The position numbers and the translations under genes were made by a program. Shown one piece after another: positions 34,209 through 43,391 of a stretch of 64,000 nt of DNA (position 1 is the stretch's first letter; each line of letters begins with the position of its first letter). The DNA lies in the NCBI RefSeq assembly GCF_000376245.1, contig NZ_AQXM01000058.1:35034-99033 (forward strand), in the 5' to 3' direction. Source of the DNA: Acaricomes phytoseiuli DSM 14247. GTDB taxonomy: Bacteria; Actinomycetota; Actinomycetes; Actinomycetales; Micrococcaceae. Below the pieces are notes generated by a model that saw only the letters and a program-made list of their open reading frames with translations, was not told the origin of the DNA and did not search any database.

Positions 34209-36464
34209 CTAGCGGAATCTGCGCAGCCGCAGCGAATTCAGTACCACCAGTACGGAGCTGGCGGCCATCGCCGCTCCCGCGATCATCGGGTTGAGCAGCC
34301 CCAGAGCCGCGATGGGAATGCCCACGACGTTATAGGCGAAGGCCCAGAAGAGGTTGCCCTTGATGGTTCGCAGCGTCGCCCGGGACAATCTGATCGCGGT
34401 GGGGATCTGGCGCAAGTCCTCGCCCATCACGGTCAGATCCGCGGCTTCGATCGCCACATCGGTTCCCGAGCCCATGGCGATGCCCAGATCGGCCTGGGCG
34501 AGGGCGGCCGCATCATTGACCCCGTCCCCGGCCATGGCCACGATCCGGCCCTCGGCTTGCAGCTGCTCGACCACGGCCACCTTGCCTTCTGGGGGCATCT
34601 GCGCGTACACGTCCCCGGCGTCGATGCCGATGGCCTGCGCGGCGGCCTGCGCAGTCAGCTCGTTGTCGCCGGTGACGAGCAGGGGCCGGAGGCCGAGCCG
34701 GCGCAGTTCCTGAACCGCGGCCGGTGAACTGGCTTTCACCTCATCGGTGAATCGCATCTCCCCGAGGAGAAGACCATCGGCGGCCAGCCAGACACTCGTA
34801 CCGGGCAGCGCCTGCGGCGCATCCCCGGGCACCGTGATGCCTTCTGTTTCGAGGAAGGCGCGGGTGCCGGCCAGCAACTGCCGCCCCTCGATCGCACCCA
34901 CGATGCCACCGCCAGGGTGGGATCGGAAGTCAGTCACTGCGGGCAGGGTGCTGCCGCCCAGGCTGCCGGTCTGGTTCTGGTGGGCCTGGATGAGCGCGGT
35001 GGCTACCGGGTGCTCGCTGCCCTGTTCCAGAGCGGCTGCCAAGCGGAGCAGTTCGGCTTCAGGCCGGGGCCCGGCGTTTTCGATACCGCTGCTGCCCGTG
35101 CCGGTTAGCGGGCGCGTTTGTGTCAGAGTGAGCTGCCCGGTGGTGACCGTTCCGGTTTTGTCCAGGATGATGGTATCCACCCGGCGCGTCTCTTCCAGGG
35201 TTTCCGGGCCTTTGATCAGGATCCCGAGCTCGGCGCCCCGGCCGGTGCCGCTGACCAGGGCTACCGGGGTCGCCAGGCCCAGGGCACAGGGACAGGCGAT
35301 GATCAGCACCGCCACGGAGGCGAGCAGCGCGGTCTGCAAATCATTGCCGATGAGCCACCACAAGGTGAAAGTGGCAATGGCTATGAGTAGCACGATGGGC
35401 ACGAAGACTGCGGAGATCCGGTCCGCGAGCCGGGCGATGGGCGCTTTGCCCGTTTGCGCCTGGCTGACCAGCCGGGCCATCTGAGCCAGAGTGGTGTCTG
35501 CGCCGACTCGCAGCGCCTCCACGACGAGCCGCCCGGAGGAATTGATCGTGGCTCCCGTGACCTGGTCTCCCGGGCCGACCTCCACGGGCATCGACTCGCC
35601 GGTGATCAGGGAAGTGTCTACGCTGGAACGCCCATCCGCGATCACGCCGTCGGCGGCGATTTTCTCGCCCGGGCGCACCACGAAGCGATCTCCTACCAGC
35701 AGCTGATCGGCGGGGATGCGCTCTTCGACCTGCCCCTGCGCTCCGTTGCGCAGCACGGAGGCCTCCTGGGCGCTGAGGTTGAGCAGTGAGCGCAGGGCAT
35801 CGCCGGTGTGACTCTTGGCCCGGGTTTCGAGGTACCTGCCGAGCAGTAGGAAGGTGACGATCACGGCGGAGACCTCGAAGTACAGTTGCGCATGCCCTTG
35901 GCCGCCGTGGCCTCCGGGATGTTCGGTGAGGTTCGGTGCGATCAGCAACTGGGCGAGCGAGAAGAGATAGGCGACCGCGATGCCGATGGAGACGAGCGTG
36001 TCCATCGAGGCGCTCAGGTGCCGGGCGCCGCTGAGCGCTGAGCGGTGGAAGCTCTCTGCGCACCAGGTGACCACCGGAAGGGTGAGCGCTGCGATCCACC
36101 AGCCCCAGTGCGGGAACTGCAAGGCCGGGATCATGGAGATGAGCAGCACCGGGGTGCTCAGAATCGCGGCGATGATCAGGCGCCAGATGAAGGATCTGGT
36201 GACCTTCTCCCCGGTGGCCGATTCGCCGTCCGCCGGCTGGCCCCGGCCGGTTTCTCCCGACTGTACGCTGGCCTGGTAGCCCGCGTTGGATACCGCCTCC
36301 AGCAGTGCCTGATCGCTCACCGCTTCCGGAACCCGCAGGCGCGCTGATTCCAGTGGCAGATTGACTGAGGCTTCGACCCCCTCGATCCGCTGCAGGCGCT
36401 TTTCTATTTTCCGGACACACGATGCGCAGGTCATGCCCTCAATGCTGAGATCGACGCTGCGCAC
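34209..36464 (-). CDS. copA: Copper-translocating P1B-type ATPase (efflux type)
   Basis: Copper-exporting ATPase of 751 residues. An N-terminal heavy-metal-associated domain has GMTCASC (C13, C16). The membrane metal site is ACPCALGLATP (CPC near residue 390), followed by ILDKTGTVTTGQL (phosphorylated Asp), the SEHPVATAL histidine motif and AGDGVNDAAALAQAD. It lies downstream of copZ and csoR on the same strand, so it is almost certainly copper-induced detoxification. The gap to copZ is four bases. Confidence 0.95.
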   Translation of the reverse strand: MRSVDLSIEGMTCASCVRKIEKRLQRIEGVEASVNLPLESARLRVPEAVSDQALLEAVSNAGYQASVQSGETGRGQPADGESATGEKVTRSFIWRLIIAAILSTPVLLISMIPALQFPHWGWWIAALTLPVVTWCAESFHRSALSGARHLSASMDTLVSIGIAVAYLFSLAQLLIAPNLTEHPGGHGGQGHAQLYFEVSAVIVTFLLLGRYLETRAKSHTGDALRSLLNLSAQEASVLRNGAQGQVEERIPADQLLVGDRFVVRPGEKIAADGVIADGRSSVDTSLITGESMPVEVGPGDQVTGATINSSGRLVVEALRVGADTTLAQMARLVSQAQTGKAPIARLADRISAVFVPIVLLIAIATFTLWWLIGNDLQTALLASVAVLIIACPCALGLATPVALVSGTGRGAELGILIKGPETLEETRRVDTIILDKTGTVTTGQLTLTQTRPLTGTGSSGIENAGPRPEAELLRLAAALEQGSEHPVATALIQAHQNQTGSLGGSTLPAVTDFRSHPGGGIVGAIEGRQLLAGTRAFLETEGITVPGDAPQALPGTSVWLAADGLLLGEMRFTDEVKASSPAAVQELRRLGLRPLLVTGDNELTAQAAAQAIGIDAGDVYAQMPPEGKVAVVEQLQAEGRIVAMAGDGVNDAAALAQADLGIAMGSGTDVAIEAADLTVMGEDLRQIPTAIRLSRATLRTIKGNLFWAFAYNVVGIPIAALGLLNPMIAGAAMAASSVLVVLNSLRLRRFR

Positions 36465-36468
36465 GGGC

Positions 36469-36717
36469 TCAGGCCTCTTCTGCGCGGACGAGGTAGCCGG
36501 CCTCGGCGATGGCCTCGCTGATCTCGATATCGCTGAGGGGCCGGTCTGCGGTGATCCGCACGGTGGAGATGCCGCCTGGACTGAGATCGACGTCGACTTT
36601 CTGGACGCTGGCCAGGGCGGTGAGTTCTTTGGATACCGAGCTCACGCAGTGCTCGCAGGTCATTCCGGAGACGCGTACCGTGCTGATGGTTTCTTCGGGT
36701 CGGTCTGGGGTGCTCAT
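36469..36717 (-). CDS. copZ: Copper chaperone CopZ
   Basis: Single HMA-domain protein of 82 residues that hands Cu(I) to CopA or CsoR. The metal-binding motif is VSGMTCEHCVSSV (C21, C24), and the ferredoxin-like fold continues to EAGYLVRAEEA. It lies between csoR and copA on the minus strand, the typical csoR-copZ-copA order. Confidence 0.94.
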   Translation of the reverse strand: MSTPDRPEETISTVRVSGMTCEHCVSSVSKELTALASVQKVDVDLSPGGISTVRITADRPLSDIEISEAIAEAGYLVRAEEA

Positions 36718-36759
36718 GGAGGCTCCTAGGCTGGGGGACTGGACCTGATGGAGGGCTGG

Positions 36760-37065
36760 CTAGCTGCGGATGAGCCGGGAGATCGCGGCCATGGCCTCGG
36801 CCACTTTGGCCTCGACGAATTCGGGATTATCGTTTTCCGCGGAGGCTTCAGCCGCTTCGACCACGCAGTGATTCAGATGGTCTTCCAGCAGGCCGATGCT
36901 GACCGCGTGCAGGGCTTTGTTGATGGCGGCCACCTGGGTCAGGATATCGATGCAGTACTGGTCTTCCTCCACCATCTTGGCGATGCCCCGGACCTGCCCT
37001 TCAATCCGCCGCAGTCGCCTCAGATAAGCGGACTTGTCTTGTGCATAGCCGTATTCCACTCTCAT
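36760..37065 (-). CDS. csoR: Copper-sensing repressor CsoR
   Basis: Cu(I)-responsive repressor of the CsoR/RcnR family. The three ligands are C38 (DQYCID), H63 and C67 (EDHLNHC), the C-H-x3-C pattern of CsoR. It begins with the usual basic helix [20 protein letters not shown]. 101 residues from ATG 37065. A near-perfect operator starts three bases upstream, so it represses its own operon with copZ and copA until copper is bound. Confidence 0.95.
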   Translation of the reverse strand: MRVEYGYAQDKSAYLRRLRRIEGQVRGIAKMVEEDQYCIDILTQVAAINKALHAVSIGLLEDHLNHCVVEAAEASAENDNPEFVEAKVAEAMAAISRLIRS

Positions 37066-37067
37066 AA

Positions 37068-37090
37068 TTTATACCCTAGGGGGGTATAAA
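37068..37090. promoter_or_regulatory. CsoR operator at the csoR-copZ-copA promoter
   Basis: TTTATACCC, five bases, GGGTATAAA: nine-base arms in perfect dyad symmetry with the G/C tracts typical of CsoR sites. On the minus strand it ends three bases before the ATG of csoR, with TATAAA beside the start codon. Confidence 0.88.
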
Positions 37091-37125
37091 TCAAGGTTCT
37101 GATCCGCGGATGAAGACCGGCGCAG

Positions 37126-37408
37126 CTAGCTTGACTCGATGTTCTCCGAGTCTTTGCCTTTGCCGGGGCGTGCGAACAACCAGAGCGAGACACCTAAGAG
37201 CGCGGCGAGCGGCCGATAATAGCGCTGATCGAGATCACGGAACGTCTCTGCCGGAGGCGGTTGCTGCAAAAGCGCGAGAGCGGCCTCCCCACCGAGAGCG
37301 GCCCGGGCCAGCAGGGCCGTTCCCAGCGCCGGAAGGCCGAATCGCTGCACCCGCTGAATGCAGTACCGCCAGCGCCGCTAATCCGTCGGTGCTGATAGCT
37401 CGAGCCAT
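37126..37408 (-). pseudogene. Small membrane protein split by a probable frameshift
   Basis: Two overlapping reading frames look like one protein: from ATG 37408, MARAISTDGLAALAVLHSAG, then from about 37350 QRFGLPALGTALLARAALGG and on to a basic/acidic tail ending at 37126. One extra G in the GGG run at 37351-37353 (minus strand) would join them into about 94 residues with two hydrophobic stretches. This resembles small DUF4267-like membrane proteins, but the match is from memory only. It follows the polyol permease on the same strand. Alternatively only the 74-residue part from GTG 37350 is a gene. Confidence 0.4.
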
Positions 37409-37436
37409 GCACCTGGTTCCATTGCGCATGGTCAGC

Positions 37437-38315
37437 TTATTTGACCGCACCCATGGACAGCCCTCGGACGAGCTGTTTCTGAGCCAGCCAGCCCGCGATC
37501 ACCACGGGCAGCGAAGCGAGCACGGAGGCGGCTGAGAGCTTGGCCAGGAACAAGCCTTCACTGGTCATCTGCGAGACCAGGAAGACCGGTACCGTGGCGG
37601 CATTGGCCGCGGTGAGGTTCAGTGCGAAGAAGAATTCGTTCCAGGCGAAGATCACGCAGATGAGCGCGGTCGCGGCGAGCCCCGGCATCACCATCGGCAT
37701 CAGGATGGTGCGCAGGGTCTTGATCAGCCCTGCGCCGTCCATCTGTGCGGCTTCCAGGACTTCCGCGGGGACTTCCTGGAAAAAGGAGCGCATCATCCAC
37801 ACCGCGATGGGCAGGTTCATAGAGGTGTAGAGCACGATCAGGGTGCCGATGTTGTCCAGGACCTTGAGCTGCCCGGCGATGACGTAGATCGGCATGATCA
37901 CCGCGACGACCGGCAGCATCCGGGTGGAGATGAAGAAGAACAGCACATCGCTGCTCTTCTTCACGGGCCGGATGCTCACCGCATAGGCCGCGGGCACCGC
38001 GAGCACGATCACCAGGATGGTGGAGACTCCCGTGGCGATGAGCGAGTTCAGGAAGTATGCACCGGCACCGGCGCTCAGCCCGGCCGCGAACTGATCCAGG
38101 GTGGGTTCGAAGAAGAAGCTCGGCGGGCTGGACGCGGCGGCCGATTCCTGCTTGAAGGCGGTCAGCACCATCCACAACACGGGTGCGAAGAAGGTCAGCG
38201 CGATCACCCAGGTCAGGATGGTGAGTGCGGAGGCGCCGAACCTGCCCCGCTGCCGGATCTTCTGCGGTGCCTCGGCCCGCTGGGTCCGGGTGGTTGCCGT
38301 CTCAATACTGCTCAT
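37437..38315 (-). CDS. Polyol/carbohydrate ABC transporter permease (MalG-type)
   Basis: Six-span inner-membrane permease of 292 residues with the EAA loop EAAQMDGAGLIKTLRTILMP. It belongs to a sorbitol/mannitol-like importer whose binding protein and first permease are encoded upstream on the same strand. Its start overlaps the stop of the other permease (38315). Substrate is inferred from the adjacent SorC regulator, xylulokinase and nearby polyol dehydrogenase. Confidence 0.88.
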   Translation of the reverse strand: MSSIETATTRTQRAEAPQKIRQRGRFGASALTILTWVIALTFFAPVLWMVLTAFKQESAAASSPPSFFFEPTLDQFAAGLSAGAGAYFLNSLIATGVSTILVIVLAVPAAYAVSIRPVKKSSDVLFFFISTRMLPVVAVIMPIYVIAGQLKVLDNIGTLIVLYTSMNLPIAVWMMRSFFQEVPAEVLEAAQMDGAGLIKTLRTILMPMVMPGLAATALICVIFAWNEFFFALNLTAANAATVPVFLVSQMTSEGLFLAKLSAASVLASLPVVIAGWLAQKQLVRGLSMGAVK

Positions 38316-39220
38316 CAGTCCCTGCTTTCAAAGCTGCGGAAGATCAGTCTCAGCGCGAAGATCGCCACGATGATGGTGGCGATCACGGTGACGACGCCCA
38401 TAGCGGCCGACTGGCCGATATCGAAGCCCAGGAAGGCCCGCTGATAGATGTAGAAGGGCAGGTTCGCGCTCGCGGTGCCCGGCCCTCCGGCGGTCATGAG
38501 ATAAATCTGGTCGAAGGTGTTCACGACATAGATGGCACCCAGGAGCACGCCGAGTTCGATGTACCGGCGCAGCTGCGGCAGGGTCACGAAGAAGAACGTC
38601 TTCCACCAGCTGGCACCATCGATCTGGGCGGCTTCGAGAACGTCTTTGGGTTGGGCCTGCAGGCCCGCCAGGACCAGCAGCATCATGAACGGGGTCCACT
38701 GCCAGACCAGGGCGATCACGATCGACAGCACGGGGTATTGGCTAGTCCAGTCCACGGGCGGTATGCCCACGAGTGAGATCACCCAGTTGACCAGGCCGAA
38801 GCTGGGGTTGAGCATCGAGATGCTCCACAGCATGGCCGAAGCCGCCGGCATGATCAGGAAGGGGGTGATCAGCAGGGTACGCACGATGCTGCGGCCGCGG
38901 AAAGAACGATCCAGCAGAAGCGCGAAGATGATCCCCAGGAACATCGCCACCAGGACGCAGGCCAGGGTGATCAGCACCGAGTTGAAGGCTGCGCCGCGGA
39001 AGGTGGGATTGCTGAAGATGTTGATGTAGTTCTGGAAGCCGACGAACTGGTTGCTATCCGGCCGGAGCAGGTTCCAGTTCCGCAGGGAGTACCAGATGGT
39101 CAGCAGGAACGGGATCTGCGTCACCACGATGGTGAAGAGCAGCGCCGGCAGCAGTGGGGCGCGCCGCCGCCAGGCTTCCGCAGAGGAGATTTTGGGGGTG
39201 GTTACCCCGGCTGCGCTCAT
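38315..39220 (-). CDS. Polyol/carbohydrate ABC transporter permease (MalF-type)
   Basis: First permease of the polyol importer, 301 residues, six spans, EAA loop EAAQIDGASWWKTFFFVTLP. The start overlaps the binding-protein stop (39217-39220), so the operon is tightly coupled. The MTAGGPGTAS segment after the EAA loop is usual in this family. No ATPase in the operon. Confidence 0.88.
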   Translation of the reverse strand: MSAAGVTTPKISSAEAWRRRAPLLPALLFTIVVTQIPFLLTIWYSLRNWNLLRPDSNQFVGFQNYINIFSNPTFRGAAFNSVLITLACVLVAMFLGIIFALLLDRSFRGRSIVRTLLITPFLIMPAASAMLWSISMLNPSFGLVNWVISLVGIPPVDWTSQYPVLSIVIALVWQWTPFMMLLVLAGLQAQPKDVLEAAQIDGASWWKTFFFVTLPQLRRYIELGVLLGAIYVVNTFDQIYLMTAGGPGTASANLPFYIYQRAFLGFDIGQSAAMGVVTVIATIIVAIFALRLIFRSFESRD

Positions 39221-40641
39221 TCTTGGACTCCGCTTTGCTCGGGGCTGTTCTGATAGGACTCGCCGACCACTTCGGCGAAGCGCTGGGCCTGCTCCAGAGC
39301 TCTGGACACGCTCTGCTGCCCAGCGATCGCGGCAGAGATCTGTTGCGCCACCTGGGTGCCCAGATCCTGGAACTCCGGTATGCCCACGAACTGCAGGCCG
39401 GGATACGGAACCGGCTCGGTCATGGTGTTCTGTGGTGTGGCCTGGCTCATCGCGTTGAGAGTCGGCTCTGCATAGGCTTGGGCGATCTGCGCATATTCCG
39501 GTATCTGATAGGTCGACAGCCGGCTGCCCGGGGGCACGCGCTCCCAGCCGATGCGCTCGCCGACCAGCTTGATGTACTCCTTATTGGTCATCCAGGAGAT
39601 GAAGTCCCAGGCGGCGTCCTTGCGCTGCGAGATCTCCGGGATGGCCAGGGACCAGCTGTACAGCCATCCGGCGCTCTCAGTCTCCTTGACCGGTGCCGGC
39701 GCGTAGCCGGTTTTCCCGGCGACCGTGGATGACTTGGGGTCCTCGATTGAGGAGACCATGGCCGTGGCGTCGTACCACATAGCGGTCTGACCCTGGCTGT
39801 AGCGGGTGATGCAGTCGCCGTAACCGCTCGTGGCCGCTCCGGGCTGGCCGTAGTCATTGAGCAGGCTGACATAGTCGGAGACCGCGGACTCCACCTGCGC
39901 AGAATCGAGCTGGGCGTTCCAGTTCTGGTCGAACCAGCGGCCGCCGTACGTGTTGATCATGGTGTTGAGCGGGGCCATCACCTCGCCCCAACCGGCCAGG
40001 CCGCGCAGGCATACTCCGGAGAAGCCGTCCTGCGGGCTGTTGAGTTCGGCGGCGAAGCGGCGCACGTCATCCCAGGTGGGCTGGGCCGGCATGGTCAGGC
40101 CGGCCTGCTCGAAAAGGTCCTTGCGGTAGGCCAGGAAAGAGGACTCGCCGTAGAAAGGAACTGAGTAGAGATCGTCCTGATAGCTCAGCGCTTCGCGAAT
40201 GGTGGGGATGAAATCGTCAGGGTCGTAACCCGGCGTCTGCTCCGCATAGGGCTGCAGATTGGTGATCCAGCCGTTGCTCGCCCACATCGGGGTCTCGTAG
40301 TTGGAGATCATCACGACATCGAATTCACCGCCGCCGGTAGCCACCGAGGCGGTGATCTTGGCACGGGCTTCGTTCTCGGGGAGTGAGACGAACTTCGGCC
40401 GGATATTCGGATACGCCTTGCGGAATTCCTCTTGCAGGGAGATGGCATCGCGCATCTGCGGGTTGGCCACGATCGCCACGACGATTTCGGTGCTTTGCTG
40501 GCTCTGAGGCGCTGTTCCACAGCCGGTCAGCAGCAGTACCAACGAAGCCATCAGGGCGATCGTCAGCCGGGAGCGGCGGGTGATCCTGGATACGCTGGAT
40601 ATGAAAGTCCGCCGGTGCGGACGGGGTCGGCTCAACGACAT
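39217..40641 (-). CDS. Polyol/carbohydrate ABC transporter, substrate-binding lipoprotein
   Basis: Extracellular binding lipoprotein of 474 residues. The lipobox is LLLTGC with the lipid cysteine at residue 41, after a long basic N region. The mature domain has the family patterns YSVPFYGESSFLAYRKDLFE and DAAWDFISWMTNKEYIKLVG. I start at ATG 40641 behind AAAGG; an upstream ATG at 40707 is possible. It is transcribed away from the SorC gene with operator repeats between. Predicted ligand: a sugar alcohol such as sorbitol, mannitol or arabinitol. Confidence 0.86.
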   Translation of the reverse strand: MSLSRPRPHRRTFISSVSRITRRSRLTIALMASLVLLLTGCGTAPQSQQSTEIVVAIVANPQMRDAISLQEEFRKAYPNIRPKFVSLPENEARAKITASVATGGGEFDVVMISNYETPMWASNGWITNLQPYAEQTPGYDPDDFIPTIREALSYQDDLYSVPFYGESSFLAYRKDLFEQAGLTMPAQPTWDDVRRFAAELNSPQDGFSGVCLRGLAGWGEVMAPLNTMINTYGGRWFDQNWNAQLDSAQVESAVSDYVSLLNDYGQPGAATSGYGDCITRYSQGQTAMWYDATAMVSSIEDPKSSTVAGKTGYAPAPVKETESAGWLYSWSLAIPEISQRKDAAWDFISWMTNKEYIKLVGERIGWERVPPGSRLSTYQIPEYAQIAQAYAEPTLNAMSQATPQNTMTEPVPYPGLQFVGIPEFQDLGTQVAQQISAAIAGQQSVSRALEQAQRFAEVVGESYQNSPEQSGVQE

Positions 40642-40680
40642 AAACTGCCTTTTCGGGTGCGGAGCCTCATCCCTCGGCTG

Positions 40681-40754
40681 CTCATTTGAGTCACCATTGA
40701 AGCTCATATGTAGCTCATCTGTGACTGAACTCTAGTCAGATATACTCATTTGAG
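40681..40754. promoter_or_regulatory. SorC operator repeats between the importer and its regulator
   Basis: CTCATTTGAG occurs twice as a perfect 10-bp palindrome (40681-40690 and 40745-40754), with half-site copies GCTCATATG (40702-40710) and GCTCATCTG (40713-40721) between. The same half-sites recur before the polyol dehydrogenase (45953-45983). They most likely bind the SorC protein encoded next door. Confidence 0.7.
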
Positions 40755-41847
40755 CAAGAATGAGGTGCTCATCCGCTTTAGTGTCGGTGATCTCAAAGGT
40801 CTCGAGGTTCCTAGATCGGATTCTAGACTGGATTCTGCACTGGTTTGTGCACCAGACCGAGAGCGAGGCAGCGTCATCGACGACCATCACGAACTTCTGG
40901 CGAGAATCGGCCGGGAGTACTACCTGGAGAATCAGTCCAAGGTCGATATCGCCCGGGGTCACGGGCTCTCCCGCTTCCAAGTGGCCCGATACCTCGACGA
41001 AGCCCGTGCCGAGGGAATCGTGAACATCGAAGTCAGGGCGCCCCGGCAGGCAGCGCGCATCGACCCGGAGCAGCTGGCCAGCTCGCTGGGCGTCCGACGC
41101 ACTGTCGTCGTACGCACCCTCAGCGGTGCTGCTACCAGGCCAAGCGCTGAGGCCGAGCAGCGGGACCTGCTCGCCCGTGCGGTTGCCCAGGAGCTCATGA
41201 CCTCTGCGCGTCCGGGGATGACCCTGGGCGTCTCCTGGTCCCGCACCTTGGATCTGGCGGCCCGGCACATCACGGCGCTTCCGCCGTGCGAGGTGGTCCA
41301 GCTCGCAGGGGCGCTTCCGCAGGCCGGAGCCGCCGGCCAGTTGGGCCTGGTGCAGAGCCTGGGCCGGTACACCGGAGGCCCCGTTTGGCCGCTCTGGGCA
41401 CCGCTCGTGGTCGAATCCGCGGAGATCGCCGCGGGTCTGCGCCGCCAGCCGGAGATCTCCGACGCCCTCGACAAAGCCGCCTCCCTGGACATCGCCGCCG
41501 TGGCGATTGGGGCTTGGGGGCCGGCTTTGTCCACGGTCTGGGAGCGCGTGGATAATCCAGTGCGACAGCAGGCGCTCGATGCCGGAGCGGTAGCCGAAAC
41601 CTCGGGCCGGCTCATCGACGCCCAGGGTGATCCGGTTCGCGGTGAACTGGATGAGCGAGTGCTCGCGGTGGAGCTCGAGCAGCTGGCCCGCACCCCGGAG
41701 GTCCTCGCGGTAGCCCAGGGCGAAGCCCGTGCGGCCGCGGTGCTGGCGGCCATTGCCGCGGGGGTGGTGAATACCCTGATCATCGATGAGGCCCTAGCCG
41801 TCGAGCTGCTGCGCAAAAAAGAACTCCGCGGGGAGGGCCAAGGATGA
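40750..41847 (+). CDS. SorC/DeoR-type sugar-binding transcriptional regulator
   Basis: Regulator with an N-terminal HTH (REYYLENQSKVDIARGHGLS then RFQVARYLDEARAEGIVNIE) and a large C-terminal sugar-phosphate-binding domain, containing GMTLGVSWSRTLDLAA and later GVVNTLIIDEALAVELL. The start is uncertain: TTG 40750 gives 365 residues but overlaps an operator copy, and GTG 40765 is also possible; the first 40 residues are not family-like. The stop overlaps xylulokinase. It likely responds to a phosphorylated polyol or ketose and controls the importer and the dehydrogenase. Confidence 0.88.
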   Translation: MSKNEVLIRFSVGDLKGLEVPRSDSRLDSALVCAPDRERGSVIDDHHELLARIGREYYLENQSKVDIARGHGLSRFQVARYLDEARAEGIVNIEVRAPRQAARIDPEQLASSLGVRRTVVVRTLSGAATRPSAEAEQRDLLARAVAQELMTSARPGMTLGVSWSRTLDLAARHITALPPCEVVQLAGALPQAGAAGQLGLVQSLGRYTGGPVWPLWAPLVVESAEIAAGLRRQPEISDALDKAASLDIAAVAIGAWGPALSTVWERVDNPVRQQALDAGAVAETSGRLIDAQGDPVRGELDERVLAVELEQLARTPEVLAVAQGEARAAAVLAAIAAGVVNTLIIDEALAVELLRKKELRGEGQG

Positions 41848-43289
41848 GCCGCGCGGAGCAGAAGCTGGTGGTGGGCATCGACTCCTCCACCCAGTCGACC
41901 AAAGTGCTCTGCGTCGAGCACGAAAGCGGTCAGATCCGCAGCCAAGGCTACGCCGCGCATCCGGACGGTACCGCGGTGGATCCGAGAGCCTGGACGCAAG
42001 CTCTGCATCAGGCCTGGCGGGAAGCCGGGCTCACCGATCCGAGGCAGGAACTCCAAGGGGTCGAGGTGATTGGTGCCGGCGTCGGTGCCCAGCAACACGG
42101 CATGGTCGCTCTGGACGACGCGGATCAGCCCGTTTTCGATGCTCTGCTGTGGAACGACACCCGCTCGGCACCGCAAGCCGAAGCCATGGTCGCGGATCTG
42201 GGCGCGCACACCTGGGCGCAACGGACCGGCATCGTGCCCGTGCCTTCTTTTACGCTGACCAAGCTCGCCTGGCTCGCCGAGCATCATCCGGAACTCGCCC
42301 AGCGGACGCGGCGAGTGGGCCTACCGCATGACTGGCTGAACCTGCAGCTGTCCGGTGCCTTCAGCACGGACCGTTCGGACGCCTCCGGAACCGCCTACTT
42401 TGACCCTCAATCCGATGCTTATCTGCCGGATCTGCTGGAACGCTACTTCGGCGCAGTACCCCAGCTGCCCGAGGTCTTGCGGCCCGACGCAGTTGCCGCG
42501 CAGCTGCGGTCCGGGTGGCTGCCCGCAGCATCCGGCGCTCCGGCGCCCGTGCTCTCAGCCGGCATGGGGGACAACGCTGCTGCGGCGCTGGGCCTGGGCC
42601 TGGCCCCGGGCGAGGTGGTGGTCTCCGTGGGCACCTCCGGCACGGTCTTCACCACGTCCGAGGCGCAGCTGCACGATGCCAGCGGCCAGATCGCCGGGTT
42701 CGCCGATGCCAGCGGAGCCTATCTGCCGCTACTGGCGACGCTCAACGCGGCCCGGGTGCTCAGCGCCACCGCCGTGATGCTCCAGATCGGTCTGGAAGAA
42801 TTCGACGAACTTGCGCTCACCGCGGCTCCGGACGCGCAAGGACTCATCCTGCTGCCTTATTTGGATGGTGAGAGAACCCCGAACCTGCCGCAGGCCACGG
42901 GTACCCTGCTCGGTCTGAGCCGTGCCGCGATGTCAGCCGGGAACCTGGCGAGAGCTGCGGTGCTGGGAGTGCTGAATTCGTTGGCGGACGGACTCGATCG
43001 GCTGCGCGCTCACGATGTTGAGGTCAGCCGCGTACTGCTGATCGGCGGCGGCGCGAAGTCCCGGGCGCTGCGTGCCGCCGCCGCCGAGGTCCTCGGCGTG
43101 CCGGTAGAGGTCCCGGTGTCCCGGGAGTACGTAGCGCTGGGGGCGGCCCGCCAGGCCGCCTGGGCGGCTACCGGAGAGCTGCCGCAGTGGGCCAGGCAGA
43201 TCGAGGTGTCCACTGAACCGGAAGGACGGTGGGGGCCGGAGCTGCGGAGCCGGTATATCACCGCTCGTCAGGCCCATTACGGCCTCTGA
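41844..43289 (+). CDS. xylB: Xylulokinase
   Basis: FGGY-family kinase phosphorylating D-xylulose, feeding the pentose phosphate pathway. The N-terminal phosphate loop is VVGIDSSTQSTKVLCVEHES, with WNDTRSAPQAEAM (ligand-binding) and GTSGTVFTTS (second phosphate motif) later, and IGGGAKSRALRAAAAEVLGV near the C terminus. 481 residues, typical. ATG 41844 overlaps the SorC stop. A kinase for D-xylulose beside a polyol importer suggests arabinitol or xylitol as a substrate, though hexitols remain possible. Confidence 0.92.
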   Translation: MSRAEQKLVVGIDSSTQSTKVLCVEHESGQIRSQGYAAHPDGTAVDPRAWTQALHQAWREAGLTDPRQELQGVEVIGAGVGAQQHGMVALDDADQPVFDALLWNDTRSAPQAEAMVADLGAHTWAQRTGIVPVPSFTLTKLAWLAEHHPELAQRTRRVGLPHDWLNLQLSGAFSTDRSDASGTAYFDPQSDAYLPDLLERYFGAVPQLPEVLRPDAVAAQLRSGWLPAASGAPAPVLSAGMGDNAAAALGLGLAPGEVVVSVGTSGTVFTTSEAQLHDASGQIAGFADASGAYLPLLATLNAARVLSATAVMLQIGLEEFDELALTAAPDAQGLILLPYLDGERTPNLPQATGTLLGLSRAAMSAGNLARAAVLGVLNSLADGLDRLRAHDVEVSRVLLIGGGAKSRALRAAAAEVLGVPVEVPVSREYVALGAARQAAWAATGELPQWARQIEVSTEPEGRWGPELRSRYITARQAHYGL

Positions 43290-43325
43290 GTTGAACTTCT
43301 GAACTGAACATCCGTGCGCAAACTT

Positions 43326-43363
43326 CTGGGCCGGGTGCGGGATCGACCCCGCACCCGGCCCAG
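43326..43363. terminator. Bidirectional terminator between xylB and the V8-like protease
   Basis: A 16-bp perfect stem (43326-43341 with 43348-43363), loop ATCGAC, flanked by AACTT and AGTT, which extend the stem with one bulge. It serves two convergent genes. T runs are poor, but the stem is very stable. Confidence 0.75.
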
Positions 43364-43391
43364 AGTTATAGCACTGGGATGCTCCGAGGTC

